Assembly: GCA_030431975.1 (NCBI GenBank)
Contig: JAUIHP010000018.1
Location: 1 to 64,000 of the forward strand
DNA: 64,000 nucleotides
Reading direction: 5' to 3'
From: a bacterium
Lineage (GTDB): Bacteria > Eisenbacteria > RBG-16-71-46 > CAIMUX01
The translations under genes and the position numbers were made by a program. Under the pieces are notes generated by a model, which saw nothing but the letters and a program-made list of their open reading frames with translations, was not told where the DNA came from and ran no database searches. Shown here piece by piece: positions 49,507-61,500 of this stretch. The stretch's first letter is position 1. The number at the start of each line of letters is the position of its first letter.

Positions 49507-51796
49507 TCTCATCCTCCTTCGACTGCTGAACCTTTGGGAAGGTAAGCGCAAATATTGCGCCACGGGCTCCGCCCGATCGAACCGCGATGGTCCCTCCCTG
49601 GTGCTCTACGAACTTCTTCACGTTGGCTAGCCCCATGCCGCTTCCTTCGACTTCATCGCGCGGTCGCAGGGTTCGAAACATCTCGAAGATCTTCTCGTGG
49701 TAACTGTCGGGGATCCCGGGCCCGTCGTCCGAGACCGTGATTTCCGGCGCTACATCGTCGTCGTGGTATCCGATCTTCACCGTCCCGCTCTGCCGGTCGT
49801 GATGCTTGATCGCATTGTTGACGAGATTGAGCAGAATCTGCTTCGTCGGCATGAGTAGAAACTCGGCCTCCTTGAAGGCAGCGTCCGCCTCAACGATGAA
49901 ACCAGGGTGTGGTCTAGCCAGGAGAGTGATCTCGTCCATTATCTGTGCGCCCGAGACCAGACGACGATAGCGTTCATCCTCGTCACGGCCGATTCTTGAA
50001 TAGTCCAGAAGATCATCGAGAAGCTTTTCCATTCGCTTCACCCGGCTACGCATCAACGCCAGGTTCTCTCGGCCCTCCTCGTCGAGTGTCTCTCCCAAGT
50101 CCTCCTCGAGCCAAACGGAGGCGTTCTCAATGACACGAAGAGGCGCCTTCAGGTCATGCGAAGCTACGTAGGCGAACGCGTCCAATTCGCTGTTGCTTCG
50201 TCTCAGCTCCTCAATAAGCGACTCTCGAGCGTCCTGAGCCTTCTTCTCGGTGAGATCCCGAAGGATCCCTGTAAAGATCACACGGCCCTCCAAACGAATC
50301 TCGCTCACCGAGATTTCGAGCGGAAAAGTGGTCCCGTCCTTTCGCCGCGCCACAACTTCCCGACGGTTTCCGATGAAGTTGCGCTTCCCGGTCCGTCGGT
50401 AGTTTTCCAGGTAGGAGTCGTGACGAATCCGCACCGCTTCCGGCATGAGCGAACTCACATTCCTGCCGATCACTTCCTCCGCTGAGTAGCCGAAGATCTG
50501 TTCACACGACGGGTTAAAGGACTCGACTCGCCCCCGCTCGTCGATGACGGCGATCCCATCGAGAGCATGGTCCAACACGGCACGGGACCTGGCCTCACTC
50601 TCTTCGAGCTGCTGCGTCTTTCGTTGAAAGGACCGGGCCAGCGCCCCAATCTCGCCGCCGGCCTGCGTAGGGAGGACCGGAGGGTGGCCGTGCACGGTCG
50701 ACTCGTCGATGCTCCGGGTCAGGCTCTGCAATCCCTCGGTGAAGCGTCCCGCCAACACGGCCGTCGCAACGAACGTTAGAAGCACAATGAGAATTGAGAG
50801 GAGGATCGCCTTGCCCCTCACCGCCCTTGCGTCAGCCAACAGCCGGTCTCTCGGGACACGGACCACCACCCTAAGATCGTGGTCCTTGGCAGCCCCGCCG
50901 ACCCTAACGCGAGCGAAGCATTCCAGGTCCTCTTCGGACCAGACAGTTCCCTCTTCCGATTCCGACATGAAGCCATCTGCCAGTATCTGCGGCAGGACCG
51001 GCGGTGCTTTGTCCCGCTCACAGAATTCCATCGCTCCAAGCGTTGGATCGTTAGACAGAACATCGCCGAAGCTGTTGATGACGAACGTGCGCTCAGGCAA
51101 CTGGAATGTCCCGAGCGTGTTCTTCAGGAACTCCGCGTAGTGGATGTTGATTACGATCAGTCCGAAACGGTTCCCCGCGTGGTCGAAAATCGGTACCAGG
51201 GATCGAATGACCAGCTCATGCGACGGGTCAACCTGTCCGTGCTCGCGATTGAAAGTGACGGCGGAAAAGGCAGCCTCGTCCTCCCCCAAGAGTTGGCTTT
51301 CCGCGTAGTAGGGTTCCTGCCCTTTGGTTTGAAGCAGTTCAGGAACGACACGTTCAAGACCGGTGGCCGTTCGGTTGACTCGGACGATCTCCCGCCCGCC
51401 ATCCGCCATCCCTATGTATCGAACCTGAACATAGGACGGTCTCGACTCCATCAACGAAATGAATGTTGTCTCCAGGCGCCGACGCCACTGGAGCGTCGTC
51501 GATCCATCTACTGGATCGACTCCGGCGTTCTTCGTCGAACGCATGAGCCCACGGACTGGAGGAGTCCTCGAGAGCACGAGCGCGTCCTGAACGACGCCCT
51601 CGTGCGCATGCTTGAAGTGCACAGACAGCTGCTGGGTCTGCTCGGTCATCTTCTCGACAGCTACCTCCTTTGTTCTATGAACAAATTGGGAGTAGAGGAA
51701 GGCCGATACTACGGAGACCGAAAAGCAGGTCACACTGCAGGTGAGAAGGATGATTTGCCGTCGCAGGGAGAGGTTTGGCCGGTGGAGCCGTCTCAT
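49475..51796 (-). CDS. Sensor histidine kinase: periplasmic Cache-like sensor, HAMP, PAS, HisKA, HATPase
   Basis: 773 residues. TM1 IILLTCSVTCFSVSVVSAFLY (~15-35), a periplasmic ~280-residue sensor with a Cache-type pattern (EIVRVNRTATG; FGLIVINIHYAEFL), TM2 AILLSILIVLLTFVATAVLA (~330), HAMP, PAS (VLDHALDGIAVIDERGRVESFNPS), HisKA (FAYVASHDLKAPLRVIENA, phospho-His) and HATPase (LLNLVNNAIKHHD; VSDDGPGIPDS; GSGMGLANVKKFV). ATG 51796 is preferred to a TTG at 51811. First gene of a kinase/receiver/receiver-kinase operon; no DNA-binding output is encoded in it. Confidence 0.92.
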   Translation of the reverse strand: MRRLHRPNLSLRRQIILLTCSVTCFSVSVVSAFLYSQFVHRTKEVAVEKMTEQTQQLSVHFKHAHEGVVQDALVLSRTPPVRGLMRSTKNAGVDPVDGSTTLQWRRRLETTFISLMESRPSYVQVRYIGMADGGREIVRVNRTATGLERVVPELLQTKGQEPYYAESQLLGEDEAAFSAVTFNREHGQVDPSHELVIRSLVPIFDHAGNRFGLIVINIHYAEFLKNTLGTFQLPERTFVINSFGDVLSNDPTLGAMEFCERDKAPPVLPQILADGFMSESEEGTVWSEEDLECFARVRVGGAAKDHDLRVVVRVPRDRLLADARAVRGKAILLSILIVLLTFVATAVLAGRFTEGLQSLTRSIDESTVHGHPPVLPTQAGGEIGALARSFQRKTQQLEESEARSRAVLDHALDGIAVIDERGRVESFNPSCEQIFGYSAEEVIGRNVSSLMPEAVRIRHDSYLENYRRTGKRNFIGNRREVVARRKDGTTFPLEISVSEIRLEGRVIFTGILRDLTEKKAQDARESLIEELRRSNSELDAFAYVASHDLKAPLRVIENASVWLEEDLGETLDEEGRENLALMRSRVKRMEKLLDDLLDYSRIGRDEDERYRRLVSGAQIMDEITLLARPHPGFIVEADAAFKEAEFLLMPTKQILLNLVNNAIKHHDRQSGTVKIGYHDDDVAPEITVSDDGPGIPDSYHEKIFEMFRTLRPRDEVEGSGMGLANVKKFVEHQGGTIAVRSGGARGAIFALTFPKVQQSKEDENGASRVRYGT

Positions 51797-52149
51797 TGCA
51801 CCGCCCCCCAATCGGCGTCACTGAGGCACGGTATGACCTTGGGGTGATGTCGGACGGGCACAGCGTACTCCTTCAGGTGACCGACCTCGACTCGACATGA
51901 CCTCCCAGTTGAACCGTCTCCGGTCCCATCGAAGGTCAGGTGCTAGTTCGAGATCGAAACCGGTGCGGCCGTGTTTCAACCTGAGTGTTCTTCGCTGCGC
52001 GGACAATTCGAGACATTCGGCCTGCTTATACGGTCGGCTGCTTTCGACAGTTCCTTGACCGTTTCCGGGCAGGCCATTAGGGATGTCCCCGGGGCTTCGA
52101 GACAGCCGCCAGGAGAGCAAGCGAGTCCGTGGAATGGGATCGGGCCCAG
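51797..52149. other. Intergenic region, nothing clear
   Basis: About 350 bp between the sensor kinase start and the end of the GT4 gene on the same strand. No coding frame, hairpin with T-run or known motif stands out. It should contain the promoter for the two-component operon. Confidence 0.4.
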
Positions 52150-53298
52150 TTAGTCCCCACCCACGAGTCGCTCGTACAGCTCCTCGTGTCTCCGGACCAT
52201 GAGGTTGATGTCGTACTCCGCCTCGGCCCGCGCTCGCGCCTTCCGTCCGAACTCGAGAGCCCGTTCGGGCGCTTCGTAGAGGGACCGCAACCCGTCTGCA
52301 ATCTCCTGGGCGTCCGGCTGCACCAGCACGCCGGCTTCGCCTCCCGCCAACACTTCGGTGTTGCCGCCGACGGAGGTCGCGACGATGGGCAGCGCCATGG
52401 CCAAGGCCTCGAGGAGAGCGTTGGACATCCCTTCGGACCGGCTCGGCAGGACGAAGAGATCGATCTCCCGAAGAAAACCGGGAATGTCATCGACACTCCC
52501 CAGAAACTCGATGCCCGGGGTGCCTTCATACCGGGCCTGGATCTCCCGCCCGTAGTCGATGTCGGCGGGACCAGCAATCTTGAGCACCGGTTTGGGATCC
52601 GGAAGCGAGGTGTAAGCCTCGAGCAGAAGGTCGATGCCCTTGATCTTCCGCAACCTTTGCACGGTGCCGATCGAACGAATCGGGCCGGTCCGTTCCGGCG
52701 CCACGTAGCGCGTCAGATCGATCCCGTTCGGAATGACGATGGTCTTGTCGGCAGGCAGCCCTTCCGTATCGAACGAGTGCTGCGCCGAGGCTTCGGACAC
52801 ACATGCGACCAGGTCGACGACCTTGTTCGTCCAGTTGTAGTACTGGTGACGCCGCGGCCGGGTCTCGTTTCCCCGGCGGGTGGTGATGACGTGGACACCG
52901 GGAAGCAGCGGAGCACAGGCTCCGGCCAGGACGTCCGCCGGATAGCCGTAGGCCTGAACGACATCGGGCCGGATCCGGCGAATCGCCTGGGGCATCCGTA
53001 CCAGCGCCTGCAAAGTCCCTTTGATTCCGGCGGCGATGTCCAAAGCCGTCGGCTGGACCTCGCGTTGAAGTTCAACCGGCATGAGGTCGGCCGCATCCTC
53101 GAGCATGAGAAGTCGAGGTTCGACACGACTCCGGTCGATTCGGTCGATGAGCTGAACGAGGTGGGCTTCGGTGCCGCCCATCTTCAGATTGCCGATCACG
53201 TAGAGAACACGGATCGGCCTCTTCCCCGCTCGAACCTGCGCGCTCTCCCCGGACTGCGCCGAGTGTGAACGAGCCGATGACTGCACCCCGGTTCCCAT
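52150..53298 (-). CDS. Glycosyltransferase family 4
   Basis: 382 residues. A ~25-residue polar leader then RPIRVLYVIGNLKMGGTEAHLVQLI, and in the second half SIGTVQRLRKIKGIDLLLEAY, DDIPGFLREIDLFVLPSRSEGMSNALLEALAMALPIVATSVGGNTEV (donor-binding E-x7-E). ATG 53298 has GGGGGAAGGG just upstream. Downstream of the heparinase-like gene on the same strand, so perhaps in the same polysaccharide unit. Confidence 0.93.
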   Translation of the reverse strand: MGTGVQSSARSHSAQSGESAQVRAGKRPIRVLYVIGNLKMGGTEAHLVQLIDRIDRSRVEPRLLMLEDAADLMPVELQREVQPTALDIAAGIKGTLQALVRMPQAIRRIRPDVVQAYGYPADVLAGACAPLLPGVHVITTRRGNETRPRRHQYYNWTNKVVDLVACVSEASAQHSFDTEGLPADKTIVIPNGIDLTRYVAPERTGPIRSIGTVQRLRKIKGIDLLLEAYTSLPDPKPVLKIAGPADIDYGREIQARYEGTPGIEFLGSVDDIPGFLREIDLFVLPSRSEGMSNALLEALAMALPIVATSVGGNTEVLAGGEAGVLVQPDAQEIADGLRSLYEAPERALEFGRKARARAEAEYDINLMVRRHEELYERLVGGD

Positions 53299-53350
53299 GC
53301 CCTTCCCCCGGCGGCCCGACTCCCGCTAAGTCGCGGACTCTGGCGATCCG

Positions 53351-55564
53351 TTAGTGATCGTATCCTACTCCGTCGCACACGACCCCGGGACGGCAGAGGC
53401 TGATCTGAAACTCCTCAGCGCCGTTCCGAACGTCGATGGAGATTCCGTCCTCGAGCGGCGTCGAACCGACATCGGCCAGCGGCGCGCCCTGACTCGTGAT
53501 GTGGATGAGGGCCGTCATGTCGACGACGGTTTGTCCGACAACCTCGAACTCGACACGCCAGTCACCCGGACTGTCCGCGTTGTCGCTGTGCCGGTTGTCG
53601 ATGTTGCCCTGGTTGACGAAGTATCCCGGCGGATAGTTCCGGCCGTCGACCCAGAATTCGAAGGACGGGTCGCCCGGTGCGTACGTATCGTCATCCTCCG
53701 GTTGAAAATCCTGTCGCCAGTGCTCGCCCTGGCTATTGGCGCCGCCGATGAGGCGCATCTTGCTGGGACCGCCCTCGTACTCGACCCAGTAAATGCGGGC
53801 GCTGCTGTCCCCACGGTCGACGACGACGCGACGGGCATCCTGGGATTCAAAGACGCCGCCGGTCGAGAGCTGTCCTTCGAGAACACTCAGGTCGTCCGCA
53901 TCCAACTCCGGACGGTCGATCATGTGGTAGACCGCGCGTACCGGCAGGTTCGGTTTGTTGAGAACGATCCGGTCCTGGACGATGACCCAGTCCGGACGAA
54001 GATAGACCCACCGGCGCAGCACCTGCTGCGCCTTGGACGAGCTGTAGACCTCGGACGCGTCACCCTCGACCCAAACCCATCCGTCCGTGGCCTCGTAGCG
54101 GGTGATCTCGCCTCGGTAGCCGTAGGTTCCGTCACACTCCGGCCAACGGTCCTCTCCCATGTCGTCGTTGGAGTCGGTCTGTCCGCCGTCGTTGGGAATC
54201 TGGATGATGTCGTCCCAAACGTTTTCATACGACCCGAAGTCCTCGGCGGGATCGTAGATCAGCACCGTGTTGTGCGCGACGGCCCGCTTGAAGTACGGGA
54301 AGAAGTGGTTGGCCAGGTCGTGGTACCGGCGCCCGGAATCGATGATGAGATTGTCGATGCCCCGGGTGATGAAGAAGTGGTTCTGCGTTCGGTTCGTCAC
54401 GGTGTCGGCGCCATTGAAGAAACCGACGGTGATTGCGTTGGAATCATTCCCAAGCGTCCACTCGTCGCGGGTCATGACGAACCCCATGTCCGGATCGAAG
54501 TAGTCGCGGGGAACGGAGCTCAGTGGAATGCTGGGCGCGTTCGGGTCATGCCAGGCCAGCGCGAGCATCGCCGCCGGTTTCCCGAGATCGCCCGCGACCA
54601 GGTAGTCCGCGATGGCCTGGGCCGCGGGATCCCCCAGCCGGCTTCCTGCATACGAGAAGTAACCGGCGGGTTCACTCTGAGACGTGTTGTACTTGCCCGG
54701 CAGCTTGGCCCACTTCTGATCGGGACGGAATCGCGCCGCCCAGAACTTCCCGGTATTCAGATAGTAGGGCGAGTCGAGAGCTGGACCTTCATAGTCGGAG
54801 GCGTTGGCCAGCGCATCGACGAAGGTCAGAAGCGTCATGATGCGGATCCCGGAATAGCCGTCGATGGCGCTGTTCGGCGCCAACGAGTCCAGGCACGGAA
54901 GAAAGAAGTCCTCGAGCTGCGCGATCGACGCTTCGATGTTCGCGTTGACGGCCGCGTTCTGTTGCGCCGTTCCGTCGTTGGCGATGGCGAACATGTAGCC
55001 CCAGTTGTAGTCGCGAATGAACCAGGCCTGCTGGTACGACGGATCCTCGTCCACGTTCGGATAGAGAGCATCATAGATGTGCTGCCGCTGGGCCGACGTC
55101 AGGTGGGCGTAGCACCAGTCGTAGACACACGCCACGATGGAGGTTCGGGCCGGACCTCCACCCTCGCCGGAAAGATCGTCCGGCTGCTCGATCATGTCGT
55201 AGGCAATCTGGATGGCGGCGTCGGCGAACTCGGTCTCGCCGGTGATCAGATAGACGACGGCGTAGTCATCCGCGTCGTAGCTGTTGTAGTTCTCGTTGCC
55301 GAGCCGTCCCGATACGTTGTCGTAGTAGTCGTTCCAGATGTCGGCATGCTCGTTGAAGATCCGGCCGCGGACTTCCTGGATGTTCCGGGAATGAAACAGG
55401 ATTCGTGGATGCGCAGTATCGACCTGGATCGCCTGGACGCTTTGCACCGCGGACGCGAGAGCCAGAATCGACAGACCCAACGGGAGGATCCGTGAGCAGC
55501 CCGAAAGAACTCTCGCGCTGCCCAGGCGCCATTCTCTCGACTTCGGTTCGGATTCAACGCGCAT
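53351..55564 (-). CDS. Secreted heparinase II/III-like protein
   Basis: 737 residues. A basic N-terminus and hydrophobic LPLGLSILALASAVQSVQA form a signal peptide. An alpha-toroid first half (HPRILFHSRNIQEVRGRI; SIVACVYDWCYAHLTSAQRQ; NWGYMFAIANDGTA) and a beta second half with FFITRGIDNLIIDSGRRYHDLANHF and AVAHNTVLIYDPAEDF match the heparinase II/III fold. Family members eliminate uronic-acid polysaccharides; substrate here unknown. The GGGGGGAG that serves as its SD sits at the end of the giant gene upstream, only 6 bp away, so they form an operon. Confidence 0.85.
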   Translation of the reverse strand: MRVESEPKSREWRLGSARVLSGCSRILPLGLSILALASAVQSVQAIQVDTAHPRILFHSRNIQEVRGRIFNEHADIWNDYYDNVSGRLGNENYNSYDADDYAVVYLITGETEFADAAIQIAYDMIEQPDDLSGEGGGPARTSIVACVYDWCYAHLTSAQRQHIYDALYPNVDEDPSYQQAWFIRDYNWGYMFAIANDGTAQQNAAVNANIEASIAQLEDFFLPCLDSLAPNSAIDGYSGIRIMTLLTFVDALANASDYEGPALDSPYYLNTGKFWAARFRPDQKWAKLPGKYNTSQSEPAGYFSYAGSRLGDPAAQAIADYLVAGDLGKPAAMLALAWHDPNAPSIPLSSVPRDYFDPDMGFVMTRDEWTLGNDSNAITVGFFNGADTVTNRTQNHFFITRGIDNLIIDSGRRYHDLANHFFPYFKRAVAHNTVLIYDPAEDFGSYENVWDDIIQIPNDGGQTDSNDDMGEDRWPECDGTYGYRGEITRYEATDGWVWVEGDASEVYSSSKAQQVLRRWVYLRPDWVIVQDRIVLNKPNLPVRAVYHMIDRPELDADDLSVLEGQLSTGGVFESQDARRVVVDRGDSSARIYWVEYEGGPSKMRLIGGANSQGEHWRQDFQPEDDDTYAPGDPSFEFWVDGRNYPPGYFVNQGNIDNRHSDNADSPGDWRVEFEVVGQTVVDMTALIHITSQGAPLADVGSTPLEDGISIDVRNGAEEFQISLCRPGVVCDGVGYDH

Positions 55565-55570
55565 GCTTCG

Positions 55571-58500
55571 CTACTCCCCCCTTGAAACCACGACGAACTT
55601 CGCCAGTTCCGTCCGCTCGTCGATGCGCATACGGAGGAAGTACATCCCGGCGGCGACCCGCTCTCCACGCATGTTCTCGGCCTTCCATTGCCACTCGTGT
55701 ACGCCCGGATTCCGCCGTCCAACGAGATCTTCGCTGACGATACGACCCTGCGCATCATAGACCTCGAAGGCAATCCGGCTCTCGGTGCCCAAGGTGTAGG
55801 AAACACGCATGTCGGTCCGAACCGGATTCGGATAGAGGCTGACGAGCTTGTTCAACCAATCCGGAATATCGACCACGACGGGGTCGAGGTACAGGGATTC
55901 GCCCGAAACGCCGACCGCCTCGATCCAGTACCGATAGGTACCCGGATCCGGCCTTGGGGTCTCCTCGAAGACGTGGGGACCGGGACCGGAAAGAACATCG
56001 TCCGTCAACCGCACGACCTGGGTGGAAGGATTGTCGGCAGAACCCTGGTCCTGGACCTCGTTCACCGGTTCCCGGTAGACGTGGAATCCCAGCAGCTCAT
56101 GTCCCGGCTCGATGGCCCAGCGAATAATCAGGTCCTCGCCTTCCTGCGCGATCGGGTCGGCGGCCAGGTAGTCCACGGACTGGACCAGCGTCGGCGCCGT
56201 CAGCGGGACGGTGATCCACACCTCGGCGCTTCGGGCGGAAAGGTTCCCCGAGTCGTCGCGAGCGGCCACGGAATAGGCATAGGTCGCTCCCGGCTCGCCG
56301 GTCCGGTCCAGCCAGACCACGGATGAGAGGTGCTCGAGCAGAACGGACGGATCGGTCTGACCGATCTCGCGACGGTAGATCGCGTACCCGATGAGGTCTG
56401 CATCCGGGCTCGGCTGCCAATTGAGTCGGACTCCTTCGGCCACCGGCTCCGCCGTCACACCGGTCGGAACGGATGGCGGCGCGGTATCGGGAACGTCGGG
56501 AAGAGTCACCGCGATGACGTTCGAGAGCTCGGACTCGTTGTCGACCTCGTCATAGGCGCGAAGGGCGAAGAAGTAGGTCGCTCCCGGAACGCGGTCGGAC
56601 CAGGTGTAGGACTCGACGGCTCCGAAGGCCTTTGGCGCGTCGACGTCGGTCAACGCCTCGGCGTTGTTCCACGTGGCCTCGGTGATGGGATCGAACGACC
56701 ACCGCAGATCGTAGCGATCAGCCGATCCCGCTTCGTCGTCATCACCCGGGGCGAACCAGGTCAAACGCAGAGTCGAGGTGCCGAGGGCGTAGCCGGTCAG
56801 GCTCGAGACGCGGGACGGCGCCGTCACGTCCGGACCCGGATCATCCGGATCGTCCGGGTCATCCGGATCGTCGGGATCGTCCGGGTCATCCGGGTCGTCC
56901 GGATCATCGGGATCGTCCGGATCTTCTTCCGGCAGTGTCATTCCGAAGATGTTGTTCGAGATCGGCGAGAGGTTTCCGGTGGCGTCGATGGACCGAATGG
57001 CAATCCAGTACTCCTGATCCGGGACCAGTCCACTCAGAATCAGCTTCTCGGAAGAGCCCGGATTCTTGGCTCCCGAAAGATCGCGGACACCTTCCGTCTC
57101 GTTCCAGTTCGTGTCGTCGATCTCTTTGTTGGACCAGCGAAGTGCATAGCTGGCGACCGGTCCCGTCTCACCCAAGGGACGAAGATCCAAAGGAGCGGTC
57201 CAGGTCAGTTCGACTCCCGTCTGACGCCACTCGACGACAGAGAGATCCTGAATGGCTTCCGGACCGACCAGGTCTTCGACGAAAGGAACCTGTGCGAGGT
57301 TGGACCAACCGACGGGGCTGACGTTGCCCGCGTCGTCTTCGGCCACGAGCCCAAAGACGTAGACGTTGCCCGGGGTCAGAGCTTCCAGCGTCAGGTTTTC
57401 AGCCGTACCGGAAGGAGCCGGCTCACGTTCGATGACCACGACCTCGGCCGCGTCCCACGCGCCCTCAGCAGACGGGTCCGGAGGCGTGTCTTCGGTTCCA
57501 CTCAGCCGGCGCAGCCCGTAGGACGTGGCACGTCCCTCGTCGGCATCATCACCGGTTGCCGTCCACGTCAGCACTGCGGTCCAGGAATCGACCGCCTCCA
57601 AAGCGAGGTCGTCAATCTGGGACGGAGCTTCCGTATCGGGCTGCGGCGGAGGCGGCGGCTCATCTCCACCCGTCGTCGTGACCTCGATGACGTTCGAGAT
57701 GGGGCTCCAGTTTCCGACGGCGTCCTGACTCCGGACACCGCAGAAGTAGGTCGTTCCCTCTTCCAAACCGGCGATCGTCCAAACGACGCCCGAACCCGGC
57801 TCTTCCGGATCGGGAACGGCACCGGAGGAAGCATCATCCCACGTCTCTTCCGTGAGTTCCTGCTCTGCGTAGCGGAAGTCGTAGGCGACCACCGATCCGT
57901 CTCCGGTCGCACCTTCGGAGATCACGTCTTCCGGAGTCGTCCAACCGAACGTCACGGCCTGGTCGTCGATGAGAAGATCGGACAGGTCATCAATCGGGTT
58001 CGGCCCGGCCACGTCGGGCAGGTAGTCGGTGCGAATCCCGACCACGTTCGACATTTCCGACCAGTTTTCTGCGTTGTCGGCGGCCTTCAGCGCGAAGAAG
58101 TATTCCGTGCCGGAGTCGAGATTCTCCAGGCGGAAGGTCTCGGTCTGACCGGACTCGAGCGGATCGGACACGCCCTCGATCCGGGTTCCGAGGAGGAAGC
58201 TCGAAGGCGTGAAGATGAAGTCGGAAACCCGCAGGTCGTACTCGGCAGCCTGACCTTCGCTTCCGTCGGAACCAGTCGCGGTCCACTGCAACTCGATGTA
58301 ATCGACACCGCTCTCGACAATAGTGAGATCCGACACGGCGCTCGGCGGAGTTTCGTCTCCCTGCGGCGGCGGCGGCTCTTCGTCGAATGTCGTCGCGGTA
58401 GCTTCGTTGGACGGATCCGACCAGTTGTCAGCATCGTCACGGGAAACGATGTAGGCGTAGTAGGTCGTACTCGGATCCAATCCCTGCACCGCATAAGACT

Positions 58501-61500
58501 CGGCGAAGCCCGGATTGGCCGGAGTGCCCGGGTCGAGGACGAGTGCGGTCGGCGAAAGGTCGCCGTCGAACGGAGAGGTCTGGATCCAGATTTCGTAGGC
58601 GGCGACCGCGTCCCCGTCGTCGTCGGCCGGCGCGGTCCACGAAAGCTGAATCGCGTCATCGGCGGTACCAACGCCGGACAGGTCCTGAACGGCGTTGGGT
58701 CCTACCTCGTCCGGACTGGCCAGGAAGACTTCGAGAACATTGGCTACGCCGGAGGCATTCTCGACTTCGTCGTAAGCCCGGATGGCGAAGAAGATCGTCG
58801 TGTCGGCCGGAAGATCCTCGACCCAAAGCTCGTGCGCAGTTCCCGCGGAACCAGGATCCGGAGTTCCGCCGATCAGTTCGGCGGCGTCCCAGTTTTCTTC
58901 TTCGATCTGGACAAAGCTGCGTCGAAGTTCAAAGCGCGAGGCTGTGCCGGAAAGTCCGTCGTCCCCGGTCGCGGTCCAGCCGAGGTGAACCCGGTCGGCG
59001 CCGGCCTCGAGCTCGCTCAGATCGTCGATGGCCGCCGGCGGTACCGTGTCTTCCGGCGACGGAAGGGTCGTTCCGACGACGATGTTCGAAACCTCTGACC
59101 AGTTGTCAGAATCGTCGACCGTCTTCAGGGCGAAGTAGTACTCCTGCTCGAAGGCCAGGCCACCCACCATCATGACGTGGAGCGTTCCGGGATCTCCCGG
59201 AGTCGGCTCACCGACCGCCTGCGAGGCCGTCGAGAAGTTGGAGTCGTTGATGGGAGCCGTAGAGTAACGGAGATCGAACGCCGTGGCCTGTCCGCCGGAA
59301 TCGCCGTCATCACCCGGCGCCGTCCACTCCAGCGTCAACGTGGTCGGTCCCTCACCGCGCACCCAAAGGTCGTCCGTTTTGCTCGGCGGAATCTCGTCGT
59401 TGTTGACGATCTCCGTCGTGACCTGGGCAATGTTCGAGATCGCGCTGCTGTTGTTGGCGTCGTCCGTCACCTGCAGTGCGAAGTAATAGGTCGTTCCGCT
59501 GTTCAGACCGTTGACGTTGAGAAACTCCGAGGCGCCCGACGGCGAAGGAAGCGGCTCACCGAGTACCTTGGTTGCGGCGCCCCAGTTGCCGTCATGGATC
59601 GTCGACGTCGAGTAGCGCAGGTCGTAGCTCGAGGCCGTTCCGTCCAGTCCGTCGTCACCGACCGCCGTCCAGAGGACGCGAACGGCCGACGGTCCCAACG
59701 CCGTCGCGGACAGGTCGGAGACGGGAGCGGGCGAGGTTTCGTCGCCCTCGTCGGATCCGCCGTCGAGGAGAACGCTGAAGACGTACTGGGAATCTCGGGT
59801 GTCGCGGGGGAGGGCGCCCGCCGTGTTCAGCACTTCCGGATACGCTTCCTCGGCCGAAGTTTCGGTGATCGGCGGCGCGTCCATGCGCGTCGACGTGTTC
59901 CCCGAGGGATTGGACTCCGGCGGAAGTACGTTGCCGGCAACGTAGGCCGGGCCCGCATCCGGACTCACCACCACCGCGACGGACGGATCACTGAAGCCGC
60001 CCTCGATGAAGTAGTTCTTGACCAGATTGCCGCTGCCGCCGGCCGCGAAGTTGACGCTGAACTCAGAACGCCAGCCGTGCATGACGTTGTTGACGATGTC
60101 GACGTTCGTTGCGTTCTCACGGACCCGCGGGTTCTTCCGCTTGCCGAGAGCGAACAGATTGTGGTGAACGGTGACATTGTTGGAGCCCGACCGAATGAGC
60201 AGATTGTCGTTGGCGTCGGCCAGGATCGACCACTGCACGGTGACATCGTGAACGTTGTTGTTCAGCGAGATGTTCTCGTCACCCGGGTTCCGGAAGGAAC
60301 AGTGATCGATGACGATATTGTAGGCGCCGTCGTCGACCCGCAGATTGTCCGCGCCGCTTTCCGGTGCGTCTTCCAGTCGCAGGTGACGCAGGATGAGGTC
60401 GTGGGCGCCTTCCAGCTCCACGAGGTCGCCGCTCAAGCTCGGGGCCCCGGTCAGGGTGATCCCGTTGGTAGCCGTCGAACCATCGATGGTCAGATGGTGG
60501 GTGTCTATGACGAGCGTCGACTGCAGGGTGATGACGCCAGAGGCCGCGAAGCTGATGTTGCGGTTGCTCGATGAGACCGCGTCGCGAAGCGTGCCCGGTC
60601 CGGAATCACCGAGGCTGGTGACGACGAAGGGCGTGCCCCCAGAGCCACCGGCCGTCTCGGCGCCGTAACCTTCGAGGGCAAAGTCCGACCCGCCGCCGGC
60701 CGAGCCGGTCGTGCCGCCAGGCGAGTTCGAGACGTCACTTTCGTTACCGGCTTCGTCGGAAACCCGAACCGCGAAGAAGTAGGTCGTCTCGGGAAAGAGT
60801 CCACCCAACGTAAAACGCTCCTGCGATCCGGACGGACGCGGAAGCGGTTCGCCGAAGGCGGAGTTGGCGCCGTTCCAGTTGGAGGCGTTGATCGGCGAGG
60901 TCGAGTAACGCAGGTCATAGGACTGGGCCGTTCCGTCGTTTCCGTCGTCACCCACCGCTGTCCACGTGACCGTTGCAGAATTCGTGGTGACGCTCTCGAC
61001 GGCGAGAGTCGTGACCGTCGCCGGAGGTGTCTCGTCGGCCCCACCGCCGCCGCCCTCGGTTTGGCCGCTGGCCACATTGGAGAGCAGGGACCAATTCGGG
61101 ATCTCGTCCCCCACCTTCAGCGCGAAGTAGTAGGTCCGGCCCGGTGCCAGACCCTCTATCGTCATCGATTCAGATGCACCGCTGTTTCCCGGCGTCGGCT
61201 CGCCGGAAACCTGAATGGCCGAGAACCAGGTGTCCTCGGTGATGAAAGACGATGAGTAGCGGACATCGTAAGTGGATGCACGACCAGAGTTTCCATCGTC
61301 CCCGGTGGCGGTCCAGGTCAGAACGGCTGAATCTTCACCAGTGGACTGGACACTCAAGGTGGTGACGTCATCCGGCCGAGTCGTGTCCCCGGAGCTGCCG
61401 GAGGAGACGACCTGAAAGGATCCACCGTCTGCGGAATTGAAGACGAGCCCGCCGGCCAGGGACGGGACTTCGTTCTGATGGATCATCGATCCATCTTGAT

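Noticed and set aside
53354-55495. 713-residue plus-strand reading frame opposite the heparinase-like gene
   Set aside because: High GC gives long antisense frames; the minus-strand frame has a signal peptide and family motifs, the plus-strand one does not.
56330-59098. 922-residue plus-strand frame opposite the giant FnIII gene
   Set aside because: Its Arg/Val-rich product mirrors the repeated FnIII codons and has no recognisable domain.
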